Numbered from the stretch's first letter, positions 32,900 through 46,952 are shown. The stretch: 64,000 nt of DNA from Panagrolaimus kolymaensis (GCA_028622995.1 JAJQJQ010000045.1:992001-1056000); one strand, 5' to 3'. Notes: a model not told the origin generated them from the letters alone. Numbers and translations: made by a program.

Positions 32900-34183
32900 A
32901 TGTCGTCTTCGTTCTCGTCTTCATCTCTGTGCTTCGTTGCTTTCCTGCTTTCTTCGTTCATCATCGATGGTGGATTAGCTGCTCCAAAGAAACATGTTGG
33001 TGGTAATGGTTTCAATGAAAATGTAAGCTTACATTATTTCTGTTTATCTATCAACTCATTTATATTTCAGCGTATTCATGGTGGTGGTGATACATCTCAA
33101 GAAGTTTTCAAGTTTATTCCAGCTCTTTTCATTGTAGCCCATTTCGGTCCAAAGATGCTTTCTGCTCCTTGTACGTCCACAATTATTTACCTCGTCATCT
33201 TATTACTGCTGCTCATTGTGTTATCATAGCTGATAGAGTCAATGGAAGCGTTCGTCATAACCAAATTACACGTTTAAATTGGATTATGTCTGATCTTCGT
33301 CCAAAAGAAATTGAACAAAGAGCTGATGTTAATGGAAGTGAAATCATTTATGCTCGAATTTCAAAATATGGCATTCCAAAAAGAATCATCTTTCATCCAT
33401 CTTTTCTTCATACTGAATACGGCTTTGGATTTAATGATTTGGCTATCCTTGAATATCCTGAAGGTGTCAACTTTGAAAAAATTGATCCTATTACACTTGT
33501 TCATGGTTTTCATGAAAAAGATGGTGATCACGCACTTGCTGCTGGTTATGGATATTATAAACGTGAAGGTATGGTTTATTGTTAAAAATCACATTAGAAT
33601 CCTTTTGATCTGAGATATTGTAAACATTTTCTTTTTTAGTTGTCGGTGACAAAATTGAATATGATTTACCAAATGTCTTACAAAATGCAACGGTAGCTCT
33701 TTGGAAGGAGAACTGCCCGATTGTTGAAAATGAAAATATGTCTATGGAAGATTATGAAGCCTTTATTTGCTCTGGAACTCATGAAGTAAAAGCTGATCAT
33801 GGTGATAGTGGTGGACCTTTGATGGTTGAAAGAAATGAAACATTGTATCAAGTTGGAGTTGCATCTACTTGTAGTGAAAATACTTGTATGAAATTGTTAT
33901 CACTTTTTTTCGAAACTTATTTCTTTATTTTCTAGGTTTTTACACCCGATTCACACCTGTTTTTTGTGAATGGATTACCAAAGTAACAAATAAAGAAGTA
34001 CACTGTAAAAGCTTGCCTCCACCTGATCCAGCAAAGCCAACTCCAGCTCCTAAGAATCCAAAGGGTCCAAATCCAACAGCTGCTCCTCAAAAAGCTCAAA
34101 CAACAACTACAAGTGCTTCAAACATGGTAAAATTCAATGCTCTTCTCATCCTTTTCACTTTCATGATCTTTGTTGTTCTTTAA
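32900..34183 (+). pseudogene. S1 serine protease, copy 2, frameshifted
   Basis: Same layout as copy 1: exons 32900-33022, 33071-33568, 33640-33885 and 33936-34183. In exon 2 one base (a C) is missing between 33188 and 33189 relative to copy 1, where TCA CCT becomes TACCT. As read, translation leaves frame just before the catalytic His and stops at 33229, so all three catalytic residues are lost. After the shift the frame is open to the end and keeps TAAHC, FNDLAIL and GDSGGPL, and all splice sites survive. This means either a very recent null allele or a sequencing error. Two cysteines (TCSENTC) not found in copy 1 lie near the exon 3-4 join. Confidence 0.8.
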
Positions 34184-35082
34184 GCTTGAATCTATGTTTC
34201 CTTTTGTGTATAATCTAATAATATAGTATTAATATCAATAAAACTTTAATTTTATAAAAATGTGTTTTTTTGATTCTAATCTCGTTGTTTGCTTTGTTTT
34301 TCACCTTTCCCTTCAAGTTCGAAAGTTAAAGAAACTTAGCACAGTAAAGGAATTTTTCGCATGAATATTTCTCATTTTGATTACAAATTTTGGCAAAAAC
34401 TTTGATGAATTGAAAAATTATTTCTGCGGTCATCATTTCCTTCAGTTTTTTATGATTTCTTCGAATTATTTTATTATAATATTTTTATCAGAAAAGTACT
34501 ATCAAAACCGTTTTCTGGAACGCCAAATTAAAAAGTTGACATTATTTTGTGAAATAATTTTTTTCTCCATTCATTTTTTACATTTATCTATTTAGTACCA
34601 AATGAAAGCTTTTTTCTTTATACAAGCAACAATAATAATAATGAAAATAATTAAGAATAAAGTGAAACATAAGCTGTCAAAAAAAAAAAAATGAAAAAAA
34701 ATATAAATAAAATTCGAATCAAAATTATTCGAGAAAAAAACTTATAACAAAAACAAAAGATTCATAAATTATGCAAAGAAAAATTATAGTAATAATATTT
34801 TAACAAAACAAAACAAAAAAGTAGGACGGTAAAAATTAATTTTTTTAGGCAGGCACAAAAATAAGCACACAAGTAAATAAATATATTTCCATCAAGCAAA
34901 AACAACAAAAAATGGAAATAAAAAAGATTTTTAAAAAATGGATACAAAGTAAAAAATAATTATGAGGCACACACACACCGGTTTTTTAAGCAACATTCTT
35001 TTTTTTGGTTGTAATAAAAATGAATTACAAATAAAAGAATTCGTTGAAGTTTGTTGTTTTTTGTCGTTTTTCAATTTTAATT
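34184..35082. other. Convergent intergenic region
   Basis: Contains the poly(A) region of protease copy 2 (AATAAAAC near 34237) and the patronin 3' UTR on the other strand. AT-rich, no gene seen. Confidence 0.5.
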
Positions 35083-38000
35083 TTAACGTGAACCACCACT
35101 ATGAGGAATTTTGGGTTTTTGCCATAGCTGATCATGAATGGTAAAACCATCGATGGTTGGGGAAAGATGTTTAGCTGGGATTTTATTAAATTTTTTTGAA
35201 CCTGAATCATATCTGAAAAAAAATGGAAGGAAAATTAATTAAATTCTTGAAATATCTTTGTTTTTTTAAACACAAAATGGAAAAAACTCTGATTTTTTTG
35301 GTCTAAAAGAGCCACATTTTTATCTTCATTGGAAAAACTTTTATTTTACATTTCATGAAAATCCAAAATTTAGGGAAGTTGTTTAAATAATTTTTTGCTG
35401 ATCCACTTTAAAATATTCAATTCTAAATTTTAAAATTTTATAAGTTTTGAAGCTCTAGTTTTAGAGAAATTTTTTTTAATATTGCTGCAATAAACTTTTT
35501 CTTTGTTAAATAAACTAAGCCTCACTGGAGTTTTATAAAAATCCATTTTAAAGAAAAAAAGCCATCGAAAAATATATATTTTTAAAAACCAAAAAAATGG
35601 AATAGTATTAAAAAAATTTAACTTTGGAAACTAATTTTTTATTATCTTTTCAAGGTAGAAATTAATTCATAAAAATAAATACTTACTTATACATCATATT
35701 CATTATATCCTCGCTAACAATTCTTGGTCCCATTCCATGAACCTTATGCGCAGTATCTGCGGCTCCATCCCAAGTATATAAACCTCGATATTGGCATTTA
35801 TGATCGCGAAAAAGTAACAAAAAATGTTTGGAATCTGCTTGAGCAAGGGCTTCTTGAACTTTATTTCTTTGATCCGAAGATACAGCCCCAGGAAAAATGG
35901 AATATTGTAATGCATTTACAATTAAACTTCGATTTGATTTGGGCACATGTTTAGAAAATAATTTTAATGCTAAAAATAAATTTTTTTTGTAAAGTTTTAA
36001 AAAAAATAAAGGCATACATGGTTCAGCCGTGGATGGAATATTTAATCGTGGAGTAGAATTTTCATCTCCTGCATTACTTTTAGCTCTTGATGCTCGAGGG
36101 GTTGAACGCATCGTTACTTCATGCATCTGCAAAAAAAAAAAAATCATTGGATTTTTTATATGAAAGTCCAAAGAATTTTAGCAAAGAATTATTCATCAAA
36201 AAAATACTGTATCAAGGCGAAATTTTTTAACAAATTTTTCAAATATATTTTTTATAGAAATTAATCATCTTGAAAAAATATTTTCAATTTTATTAATAAA
36301 AAAAGGTTTTTAAAAATCACTAAATATTAAAATTTCTCGCTGCTACAGTAATTTTATTCTGGACACGGCGAAATAAATTTATTAATTTACTATTACAAAC
36401 TCTCATTATTTTGTTAAAATACTTTAAAGTAAAAAATAAATGAAAAAATGTATGTCGAAAAAAAATTACTAAAGCTTATTACTAAAAATATTTAAACTTC
36501 GAGCGACTGACTACCATATTTTCATTGCGGGGCTCGCTGCCCTTAATTTTTTGATTTCTAACGATTCTTTTTATTTTTTAAGTAATAAAAAAGAGGCGAA
36601 AAAAAAAGAAACTTACATTACTTTGACTTTTACCCATTGAAACAAATGGAGGCTGACTATGGCCACGTTGTAAATTGCTGTTACTTCGAGCTGACATCAT
36701 TGGACTATTGGATGATGTTGAAGCGGAAATTAAATCAGGGAATTCTTTTTCAAATTTTTTTCTTTTATATTCTTCTAATAATTTTTGTCTAAATAAAAAT
36801 TATTAAAATAAAACTTTTTTGTTTGGCAAAAAAATAAATTTATTATACCTTCGAAATTCTTTTTCTATTTTTCGTTGCTCTGCTGCTTCTTGTTTAGCAA
36901 TTTCAGCTTGACGCTTTCCAGCAAATTGAGCCTCCTTTTCTTCAACTTTATCCGCAATTTGTTCTTTACGCTTCATTAAATTTGCATATAATGCATTCTT
37001 TTTTGCTTGCATTTCAGGTGTCTATAAAATAAATGTATTCATGAAAATGAAAATGAAAAATGAATATATGAAATTTTTTATGAATGGGAAAAAATAAAAA
37101 TGGGCATCATAAAATTTTTTTATCCAGAATTTAAAAACTTCAAAACTAAGGTATTTACCAACAAAAAAAGTTTTAAAAAATTAAGTCCGTGTTATTCTGT
37201 AAATTTGATTATTACAGAATGTCAAAATTAATTTTTCACCGAGAACAAGAAAAAAAGAAGCCTTTTTTTGTTTTGGATAATTTTGGGCAAGAAATTTACC
37301 ATACAAAAATTGCTTTGATTTGGGATAACAAAGAAAAATTATTTTTCCTATTTCTTCCATTTTTTGTTAAATATTTAGTTTAAAAAAACTCACCATATCC
37401 ACAGTTGGTGAACCATTATTATCTTTAATTATAAATCCAGTGGCTGGTGGTTTTTCCAAAGATGCTGCAGCTGATCCATTTTCATATTTAGGCAATGATG
37501 GATGTCTTCGCCTTTGTGGAGTATCTTGATTTTGCTTCATCATCGATGTTGTGGATTGACTCATTTGAAGTAATGATGGCCTTAAATCTGGATCTCGTGG
37601 AGGACTATTTTGCTGTTGCTGAAAATCATATGGTGTGGCAGTTGCTACTCTTGATGATTGTGACGAAGGTGGAGTATGTTGAGAAGAAATATTATTATCA
37701 TTGAATCCACCACTTTGAGAAGAATGATCAAAATTAGAATTAGAATTATTTGGATTTCTTAAATCATGTTCTGATTTAAATTCCGCCCAAGTTTTTCGTG
37801 GAGTTCGTGTTTGACTTCGATACGTTAAACCCCAATTAGTTAAATTTCTATTTAATTCTAGCGGTGGATCTAATCGACTATTCGATGCATTAGCTTGATG
37901 TAAATGAAATGTATTAGGATTATTTGCATTTGGTATCATCGTCTGCTGTTGTAGTTGTTGTTGATGTTGATGAATGGAATAATCATCAAAACTATTTCCA

Positions 38001-38799
38001 CCATATAAATTATTTTGTGGTGAAATATTATTATTTGGATGTTGTTCATACATGGAATATGACATAACTCCTCCTCCGGAATTATTAATATTGGGTAAAG
38101 TTTGAGTATTTCCATATCTCATAGGTGAATAATATGATGATGGCGGTAATTGTTGTTGCATTTGAGGCATTGCATAATTTGGTTGTGGTTGTATTTGTTG
38201 TTGATCATATGGCAACGATGAATTATGAGACATTTGTGGAGGTGGTTGATACCCATATGGCATGGCATACATTTGATGTGGGTCTGGCTGTTGTTGTTGC
38301 ATTGGTGGTCGATACATAGGTGATTGACCCGCAGCATACATTAAATCTAAGAAAAAATCTATTAAAAATGTCATCTCTAAATTTTTTCCTACCATTATGA
38401 ATAGATGGTTGGGAAATAGCATGGGACATTCCAGTAGCTGGACGATTCATCGCATTATTAAATGCCATATTTTGAATTTGTTCCTAAAAAAACAATTAAT
38501 ATTCTTTAGTCTGTGTTTTCACCCCTAAAATTTCCGATTCATACCTGTAAACTTTGAACTTGGGCCGAAAGCACATCTTCCCTTGTTGGAAAATTTTGAT
38601 GTTGTTCATTTCCACCTAACATGGTTGTGGTTCCTCCGGGCGTTGGTGGCAAAACCATAGCTTGAGGAGCCATTTCACTTTGAGCTCGAATTCTTTGTTG
38701 CTGCTGATGATCCTGGAATTCAAGACGATTTAATGAATATCCACGTCGTCGTTGTTGTTGTTTATATTTTTGATGATTTTGTTTATGAAGTTTTAACAT
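35083..38799 (-). CDS. ptrn-1: Patronin, possible short form without CH domain
   Basis: The exon that carries the acceptor at 38712 is open upstream to an ATG at 38799 (MLKLHKQNHQKYKQQQRRRGY), with no acceptor just before it and about 2 kb of non-coding sequence beyond. This looks like an internal promoter producing a 721-residue protein with the Gln/Pro-rich region, coiled coil and CKK but no CH domain. The start is basic. This isoform is inferred from sequence and not proven. Confidence 0.5.
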
Positions 38800-41700
38800 A
38801 ATTTTTTTCCGTTTTAATAATTACAAATATTATTTTTAAAAAGTTTTAATAATAATAAAGTTTTTTAAAAGACAAATTAAGGAAGTTTTTTAAAAAATAA
38901 ATACCACGTTTTTTGCCACACTTTTTATTTTTTTCAAGACGAAGGAGAAGAAGAAGATTTGATTCGGGAAGAAAAAAAATCAAAACTTCTTAAAATGAAA
39001 AAAAAAGAAGAAAGATAGATAAGAATCTGTTTCTCACACCTCCGACAAACCAACAACACGAAGAAAGCCTCCGAAGAAGAAGAAATTCAAAATCAAAAGT
39101 TAAAGAAAAAGAAGGAGAAATTATTTTTTTAATATTAAAAAAAAAATGACCTTAGAAAAACGTAAAGAAAAAAAAAACGTAAGAAATTGTCTCACAGAAG
39201 CTACTATTGCTTGCTGCTTCTTCTTTTGCTTTGATTTTTTATAGAAAAGAAAAAAAACAGAAAACAATAGCGACGATCTTTGACAGTTTTGTTTCTTTTG
39301 CTTTTGTTGTTGCTGCTTGGCGGCTTTTATTTTGGGATTGTCGTCGTCGTTTATGAAAAAAATAAACGTTAAGAGAAAATGGAAAAAAAGAAAAAAAACA
39401 ACTGAAATGGAGCTACCATTTTAAATTAAAATATTTTTTTTGCTACAAATAATTCAAAAAAAGCATTTCAAGTCAAAAAATAAAAAAAGATTTGTTTCAA
39501 AAAATCCAGGTCGAAGCCATTCTTAGAAATACCACCAACAAAAAAAAACAGGCATTTATCCTTCCTGTTTTTGGAACCTTTTTTTTCAAAACGCTATAAT
39601 TTATAATTTTTTTTGTTGTTTACTGTCCTTGACTCAACTCAACTCACATCTGACCGGACAACCTAACTTTGCCGCCGACGACACTAAACGCTTTTTCTCC
39701 ATCTTCAACCTCCTCAACAACAATAAAAGAAAAGTTTGACCATTAAATTTACAATCTCTTACTCATCGCTTTTTTTATTTTCCGCAGAAAAAAAAATTAT
39801 AAAAACTTTTACTTTTTCATTATCGCACCCGCATTTTTTTTTAAATACCGTTTTTACTAAATCACTTTTCTAATATCTGTGAGTCAAATAAATAAAAAGG
39901 TAATAAAACGGAAAAAGAGTTTTATTTTGTTTTTCTAAAGTAAATCTTCGACTTCGATGATGAAGGAAATGATGAAGATAATTTTGAAACAAATAAACAC
40001 ACAGAATAAAAAAAGAGAGAGTTGAATTCGATAACGCATAAAAATCGGTTTAAAATTAAGCTGATTAATTTTTTTAAAGAAAACGAGTAAAGAAGGAAAA
40101 GAAAAAGAAAGAAAGTGTGATGATACAGGTAAAATCTTAACACTTTTTTTCTCTCTAGATTTTGCTACAAAGAAATGTGAAATGAGAAAAAGATAAACAA
40201 AACCAAAAAAATGCTATGAACCGCTGTGACGAAAGAAAATATATTCAATGCTCTCAAAATCAGTCTAATATTTACTCAATTAATGAAGGATAAAAATCCC
40301 AAACAAAACAACCGATGGCGAAGTAATAAGAACATCGGCTCTCATTCAAAAATAAATATATAGAAGAAAACAATCAAAGAAAAAGCAATTTTGACCTTTT
40401 CTTTAGATAGTATTGTAAACACTCAAAAACTAAAATCATTAAAATGTCCAAAAACTTTCTATTGTTTGTAAGTTCAGCAAAGATTAAAAACTCTATCAAA
40501 AACTAGAACAAATCTGCCTAAAAAATTGCAAAAAGAAACTTTTATTGCCAAAAATTTTCACGCAACAAAAAAAATGTCATCACCCAAACCTTTGTAAAAA
40601 TTTTTTTTCATAAATTTGCATGGAAGCTTCCAGCCTTTTTTCATTTTTGCATCAAAAAAAGTTTCATTCTTTTTTTTTGTTTGTCAAAAATCAAACTTCA
40701 ACACTTTCACATCGAAAAGAACGAACGAACGACGTCAACGGTTGCTGCTGCTTCTTCAAAATCATCATCAATAAGAAAAACAGAAAATTATGGCATCTTC
40801 AAATTTATTATATCCTCAATATGATGATGCTGATTTAATGGTTGATCAAGTAAATGCAACAGCTGCACCATCACCAGGTTCTACAACATGTCCACCATTG
40901 GTATCGTAAGTTTATTATTATAACTTTTTTTTTGTGATTAAACTAACTTTAAACTTTTCTAATTTTAGTTATGAATTATGGTTATATCTTTTCATTGGTT
41001 GCATCGTTTATTCACTCTTTATGCTGCTTTTTATTGTCGTTTTCGTCATCGTTTATCGTCAATATATTCGCTTCATATTCCGCAAAAAGCCTGTTTACCA
41101 ACCTGGTGAGTATCTTTTCTTCTTTTTGTTGTTGTTGGTTACTTTATTTGGGACATTTCTTAAGCTACTAATAGGGTGATAGGATTTTGTTTTATCTTTG
41201 CGTAGTTTATAAGTGGGATGATTAAGTTAATGCTGTCTATGAAAAGCTTGCTAAACTTATAAGTACGCCTTGGAATTAACTAACGGGTTGTTTATCTTGA
41301 GAATGGACTATTTGAGTTGATACTCCTTTGATCAAGTTTTTTTTGTAAAGCTACATATAAGTAAGTAATGTGACTATCACATTGTTTAGCATTAGAATGG
41401 GTTGAGCAAGTTGATACTTTAGCATGTTTCCAAGGTTTAGAAACCTTTTACAACATTGTAAAGTTGCTTTTTGGATGCTTTTGGATGAGCTTGGATGGAG
41501 GTAGCTTTCTTGATGCTAAATCCGAGAATTTTTTTCTAAGATGCATAGCTTTTGGTTTGTAGTATCCTCCAAAATTGATAAAAGCTATAGTGAAAAATGG
41601 TACTATCGCAATAAATGTGTTTTAACAACTGCCTGCTTTTTATCTGAATCGTTTCATTTCCACTTTTTCTAACTAGTGCAATTAAGCTAGACGATTAATA

Positions 41701-44700
41701 ACTTATTAGAAGCTTATTTTCTTTGCCATTTTCTTTATAAATTCTAACTTCTTATTACTCTTCAATTTTCAGGTATGACCATGGATGAAACTATGACAAC
41801 TATGGGTGGAACTACTTATATGCCTGATGGTCCTTCAGTTATGAAAGCTCCAAGTAAACGTAATGATGAAACTGATAAGAAGTCTGCACGTTCATCAAAG
41901 AATAAGAAAAAATTATGATTTTTCAAATGTTTGTGTTTAAACGATATATATATGTAAAAGATATTAATAGTATGTATGTGTGTAAAATAAAATGTTAACT
42001 AACCTGTTCCATTGTTGTTGATGTTGCTGATGTTGGTTTCATTACTTTAAAGAATGCATCTTTTCCAGCTTTTTGCCTTTCTGCTTCCGTTGCTGAACTA
42101 AAAAATTAAAGTTTTGGATATAAAATGTTTTTTACTAAAAAAAATTGAAAGGCGCTTTACTAACTTTTCCATATATTGTTTTTGTTCATATTCTTGTCGA
42201 CGTTGATGCATGGCTAATCGAATGGCGGTTAAACTTGTGGAATCTGATTTACCATTCCCATGATCATTATTAATTAATTTATTATCTCCATTATTAAGAC
42301 CATTCGGTGATGTAAGTAAATCATTTCCAAGTGCTCCAAAGCTCATGGTTGGTGCTCCAGGCGGAAGAGTGGTTGGTCGATAAGCATTATTGGATTGTTG
42401 GCGATCTCCACTTTTGGATGTCATTAATGAATCTTGAGAGGAGAGGGATAAAGCTAAAAAAAAGTTTGTTTTACAATTTCCTCACTTTTTTGGTTGCAAC
42501 TTACTTCGATTTCGATCCACAGCTAAATGATTTGGATGATTAAGATTATTTCTAACTTTTGGAGGATGCATAGGACGATTAGCAAGATTTTGAGCTCTTA
42601 ATTCTGGTATAGCATTAATTGGAATAAATCGTCTTTGAGTTGGTGATTGAAGTTCTTGTTGTTGTTGGGCTAGCTGTTGTTGATGAGATTCAAATTGAGA
42701 TGGTTCAAAAAAATAAAATAAATCTGCTAAAAATGCATTTACATTTGGTTGTAAACTTTCATGAAGATATAAAATATCATCGATTTCAAAATGAAATGGA
42801 TTCCATGGTAAACAAATTTCACAGAAATTTTTAAGTAGTCCTGAAAGAAAAAAAAAGATCGAAGGAATATATTAAAATTCTAAAATTGCTGCGGCTTTGA
42901 AGCTTTAAAAAGCAGACGAGTGCATGCATGCTTTTTTATCGCCTGCTTTTTTTTCTGGACCCTAACTATAAAAACTTTTTACCTAAATTATATCGACAAT
43001 CTTGTAATGAAATAGGATCATTAAAACATATATCATTAAGTTGAAGTTCATGAGGGCGATAAAAAGATATCAGTGCAGAAATACAAGTTCCATCACATAA
43101 ATCTTCATATAAATCTTCCATTTCTGGGATAGTTGTTATATTATTTATATCTTCTGAATCTTTTAACAATATATCATTTCTTTCCACATCATCTCTCACG
43201 AGTAAACATATTTTATTTATCCAAAATAAAAGTGAATCAATGCAATCCATGGGTTCTTCACGATTTTCAACTATTGTATATTCCGACACTGCATTTACAA
43301 CCCTTTCAATAGTTATTATTGATTTCATATGGGCTGTCATTAAAGCATCAATGAGAGCTAAATGAGTGGTAAGTTTAATAGGATCAGTGGAAATTAAAGC
43401 CATTTCTGTTACTAATGCTCCATCACTGTCGCGGACTTCGATTTCCACGGCGTGAGATAATGCACGAAGAACAGTGCCATGAGATTGCTAAAATTAGAAT
43501 ATTTAAAAATTAGAGAATTGAATTCTGGAGTTAAGAAACGTGTTTTTGGTTTCTAATTTTGGCTACACAAAAACTTTTTTGAGTTATAAAACAACAAAGA
43601 AAAATTTCAAGTAGCAGACGATGATCGTCGAGAATATATAAAAATTTCATAGCAAAAAAAATAAACTAACATTAACGAGTCCTGGTTCCTTCAAAATTCT
43701 TGATGCCGCTTGAGAATATAATGAACCATTTGTAAGAGCTGTAGCAACAGCGGTGGTTAAATTTAAATTTCCCTAAAAAAAAAAAATCCAATAAAAATCA
43801 AAAATAATCATCCGTGGTTCAGAAGCATTAGTAAAATGGCGAACCTCATTATCACGATAAAATAATTCTCTTAATTTATCGGGTATTCCATTATCTTCAT
43901 ATATTCTTGTTATCAACCATTTAATTGAAGATATTAATTTTCCCTAAAAAACTTTTGATGTTTATTAACTGCAATATTTTTTTTGTCCAAAGTTTGTATG
44001 TTTTTATTTTTGACACCTTTTAGTTAGGTTTTTAAAGTTTCAAAAAATTTTTTGAACTCTCAAAAAAGTTAGTTTTTGCCTTTCTGTTTTTAGCTAACAT
44101 GTTCGTTCATCGATTAAAAAAGAAGACCATGCATAAAAGATGAAAATTTTCTTAAACGATGGATGCTATTTTGTTTCAGAATTTTTTATAATTATAATTA
44201 TCCCAATTTTTTGTATCAAAAATATTTCCAAAAAAAAAATCGAGCCTTTAAATAATCGCAATTAAAAAAATTGTCAATGTGCTTCAATCAAAATTCGATT
44301 AATTAAATTATCAAACACAAAAACAAAAACGAACGAAAAAAAATTGATTGAAAACTCGGTCAAGGTTGCTTTTTTTTCTCAATGGATGGATCGGATCCAT
44401 TTCATGCAAGTTTTTAATCGCCCAATCGAAAATAATTCAAAAACGATTGAATCGGCAAAAAAAGAAACTAATAATAAAATTAAAAAATGTAAACTAAAAA
44501 TAATTGCTACAACTTTGAGAATCTCAAAACAACAAAGTTTTTTTGTTTGGAAAAATGAAAATATATATTTGAGCTTTTAAAGTTAGTTTCAAGCTTCAAT
44601 TTTTTTTCAAACCCATTTTAGTTTTAATCCAACCTCAATAATTTTAATATCAAAATCCATTATATTTTAAAGCCACATTAAAAAAAATAGTAGTAATAAA

Positions 44701-44770
44701 CAAACGACAACAATACCTCATCAGAATTATATTGATTAACATTTATTTGACGATTATTATCATCATCCAT
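35083..44770 (-). CDS. ptrn-1: Patronin/CAMSAP microtubule minus-end protein, long form
   Basis: Exons: 44770-44717, 43943-43845, 43772-43671, 43487-42983, 42840-42505, 42453-42165, 42097-42004, 38712-38545, 38483-38393, 38346-37394, 37021-36849, 36788-36617, 36126-36018, 35969-35687, 35212-35083; 1185 residues in phase. The calponin-homology domain of the CAMSAP type lies around 100-295 (AWL-like KWLITRIYE start, LYEDLCDGTCISALISFY, CRYNLGG). A Gln/Pro-rich middle is followed by a basic coiled coil (about 900-965, MQAKKNALYANLMKRK...). The CKK domain is about 1053-1170 (FLLLFRDHKCQYRGLYTWDG, GMGPRIV, YKYDS...KKFNKIPAKHLSP), which binds and protects microtubule minus ends. Intron 7 (38713-42003) is large and contains an antisense gene. 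The join at 38712 is my choice: the acceptor CTTGAATTCCAG and phase fit. Confidence 0.88.
38800..40789 (-). other. Large patronin intron, likely promoter of the short form
   Basis: AT-rich with GA-rich tracts (around 38930-39120) and no convincing exon on the minus strand. It also holds the divergent promoter of the nested plus-strand gene, so promoters probably point both ways here. Confidence 0.4.
40790..41918 (+). CDS. Small one-pass membrane protein nested antisense in patronin
   Basis: Exons 40790-40905, 40969-41105 and 41773-41918 give 132 residues with exact phases and good splice sites. A short acidic, Pro/Ser-rich N-terminus with one Cys is followed by a strong hydrophobic helix (about 41-68, WLYLFIGCIVYSLFMLLFIV) and then a basic segment (YRQYIRFIFRKK). 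That charge pattern puts the C-terminus in the cytosol. The tail is Met/Thr-rich and then very Lys-rich, ending KNKKKL. There is no signal peptide, so it is likely a type III-like signal-anchor protein. I do not recognise the family. Confidence 0.75.
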
Positions 44771-46952
44771 TGCTTTATTTCTGCTTTTTATTCGTTTCTT
44801 TGCTGCTTTACTCTTTTTTTTATTATCGTAAAAGCATTCGTCAAACCCGGGCTATAAAAATAAAATAAAATAAAACTTGTAAAAAAGGTTGTTAGTTACA
44901 AGCAGCAACAAATAAAAATGTATAAAACATATATCTATCTGTATCGATAAAAAAAATTTGGAGAGAACGAGATGCAGCAGTAAAAAATCAATCATAAAAC
45001 AAGCAAAAAATGAAAAATGAAGAAAGTTCCGCGATATTAAAACAAATAATATATATTTTTTAAAACAAAAAATCAATTTTCGCGATATGGACTTCGATGG
45101 TGAAAACGATGATGCATCATCGATAAAAGAAAAGCAAAGAAAAAAAAGTTGTGGAATATAAAAATTTTTTCTTTGTGGAAAAATGGATTTTTCAAAGCGA
45201 GCAAAAAGACAAGGATGGAAATGAACGATGACAATAAACACATCAGGAGGTCGTCGTCGTCTTCCATAGTTTAAAAAAATCTATGTTAGAAAACTTTTTT
45301 GGGAAATAAATATAAAAAAGGTGAAAGAAATAAAGAAAGAAGAAAACATTAAACGTGAAACTTTTTTTAAAGCTTTTTTTTTTCATTTCATAAAACTTCG
45401 GAAAGAAAAAATGAAAAAAATCTTTTTTTTTCGTTGCAGGATTGCGATTTTTATTTTTTTATGTTAGTTAATGTTTGCTTGCGACGGTCAAATAAAAAAA
45501 AGAGGCGTTTTATTTTTTTAAAGAAGAAGATTGTGAAGTTTCACAAATTTTTTAAAAAATAGCCATAAAAAAGTTTTTTTTGACGATGTTGGTTCGGTTA
45601 AAAAGTCTTCTTTCTTGTTTTGGTCATGCTTCTTCTTTATTCCATGATGGTTTTATGCTTCATCCTTTTTTCGCCATGTATCTTTTAGTCTTTTAGTTTT
45701 TTTTGTTGGTGGTGGCATTTTTTTTTATATTTATCCACACCACATCACAAAAAAAAAGCGGGACAACCAACAACGACGCTTGACGCTTGCTTGTAAAAAA
45801 ATAAAAATACACATTCACTTTTTTTGCAGTCTTTTCTTTATTCTTCCTTTTTAACACCCAAAAAAAGAAAAATGCGCGCACACACACACAACAAAAGGCA
45901 AAGAAGAAGGACCATCACCAAAAAATAAAATAAAAAAAATATTGTCGTCTCTTTCTTTCTTTCTTTGGTGCTTCACTTTGCAAGCAAAAAAAAAAAGTAG
46001 TGCGTTCGAGAGAGAAAAAAAAAGAAAAAAAGTTGTTATAATAGTCGCCGACGTCCATCCAACCAACCAACGAAACAAAAACAATACGTTGATGAACGAA
46101 CGAACAAATGAACAACGAACGCCAACGAAAATAACAGAGACAATTCAGTGATGAGAAGAAAAAAAATAGAGACAAACTTAAGTTGACATGACAGAATAGG
46201 ATAGGAAAGAACATAGATAGCAAAGTGAATATGAAGGAAGCACTTACTTTGGTGGAGTAAAAATAGAGATGAGAAAGTTCGTTCGTTCCATTTTTAGTTT
46301 GAAAAAAGTAAGTAAATAAAAACAATCAATTTTAGACAGAAAAAACAACAACTTTTAATTAACTATTTTTTATTTAGTTGTTTTTTTCTTTCTTTTTTCT
46401 CCCAAAACTTTTTTGGTTTTCCAAGATATTGAGTAGCAGTAAATTATTTTAATACTTTATTGAATACTGTAATTACCAAAGAATTCTAACAACGCCACCA
46501 AAAATTACAGCCACGCCAATCTTAATCGAACTTTTTTTCATCAAACAAACTACTGTCACTTTTTTCTCACTCCAAAAACTGCCTTTCGAACTTTAACTTG
46601 ATCAATATCTGCGCCATAAGTGTTCCTTTATAATTGTCCTCAGCCTTCTTTTGCTTAATGCTTCGATGAAAAACAAACATTCTCACATAAAGCTTAAGCT
46701 TAACGAGCCGAGCCTTTGAAGTTTCAATGTCAAATAACGATTTATCAAAGCCACACTAATCCATTTTTTAGTAAGTATACCAAATTTAGAAAGTCAATCA
46801 CATTAAGACAAAGTTTATTGTTTACTTTATTACAAAAAAATCAATAAATAATAAACCAACAAATCACAAAAAAGAAAAAGACAAAAAAAAGAAAGAAAGT
46901 TGATCAAGTTATCAAATACATCATCATAATTAATAAGTTCGTTGGTTTCATT
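44771..46952. other. Between patronin and rnp-6, 2.2 kb
   Basis: Should contain the patronin long-form promoter and 5' UTR and the rnp-6 3' UTR, with a minus-strand AATAAA near 46826-46831. It has GA- and TTTC-type simple runs (about 45950-45970). Several open frames of 60-136 codons on both strands are low-complexity Phe/Lys translations and were not called. Confidence 0.45.

Noticed and set aside
45693..46325. Several overlapping frames of 60-136 codons on both strands
   Set aside because: Low-complexity translations of simple-sequence runs with no splice-supported gene structure.
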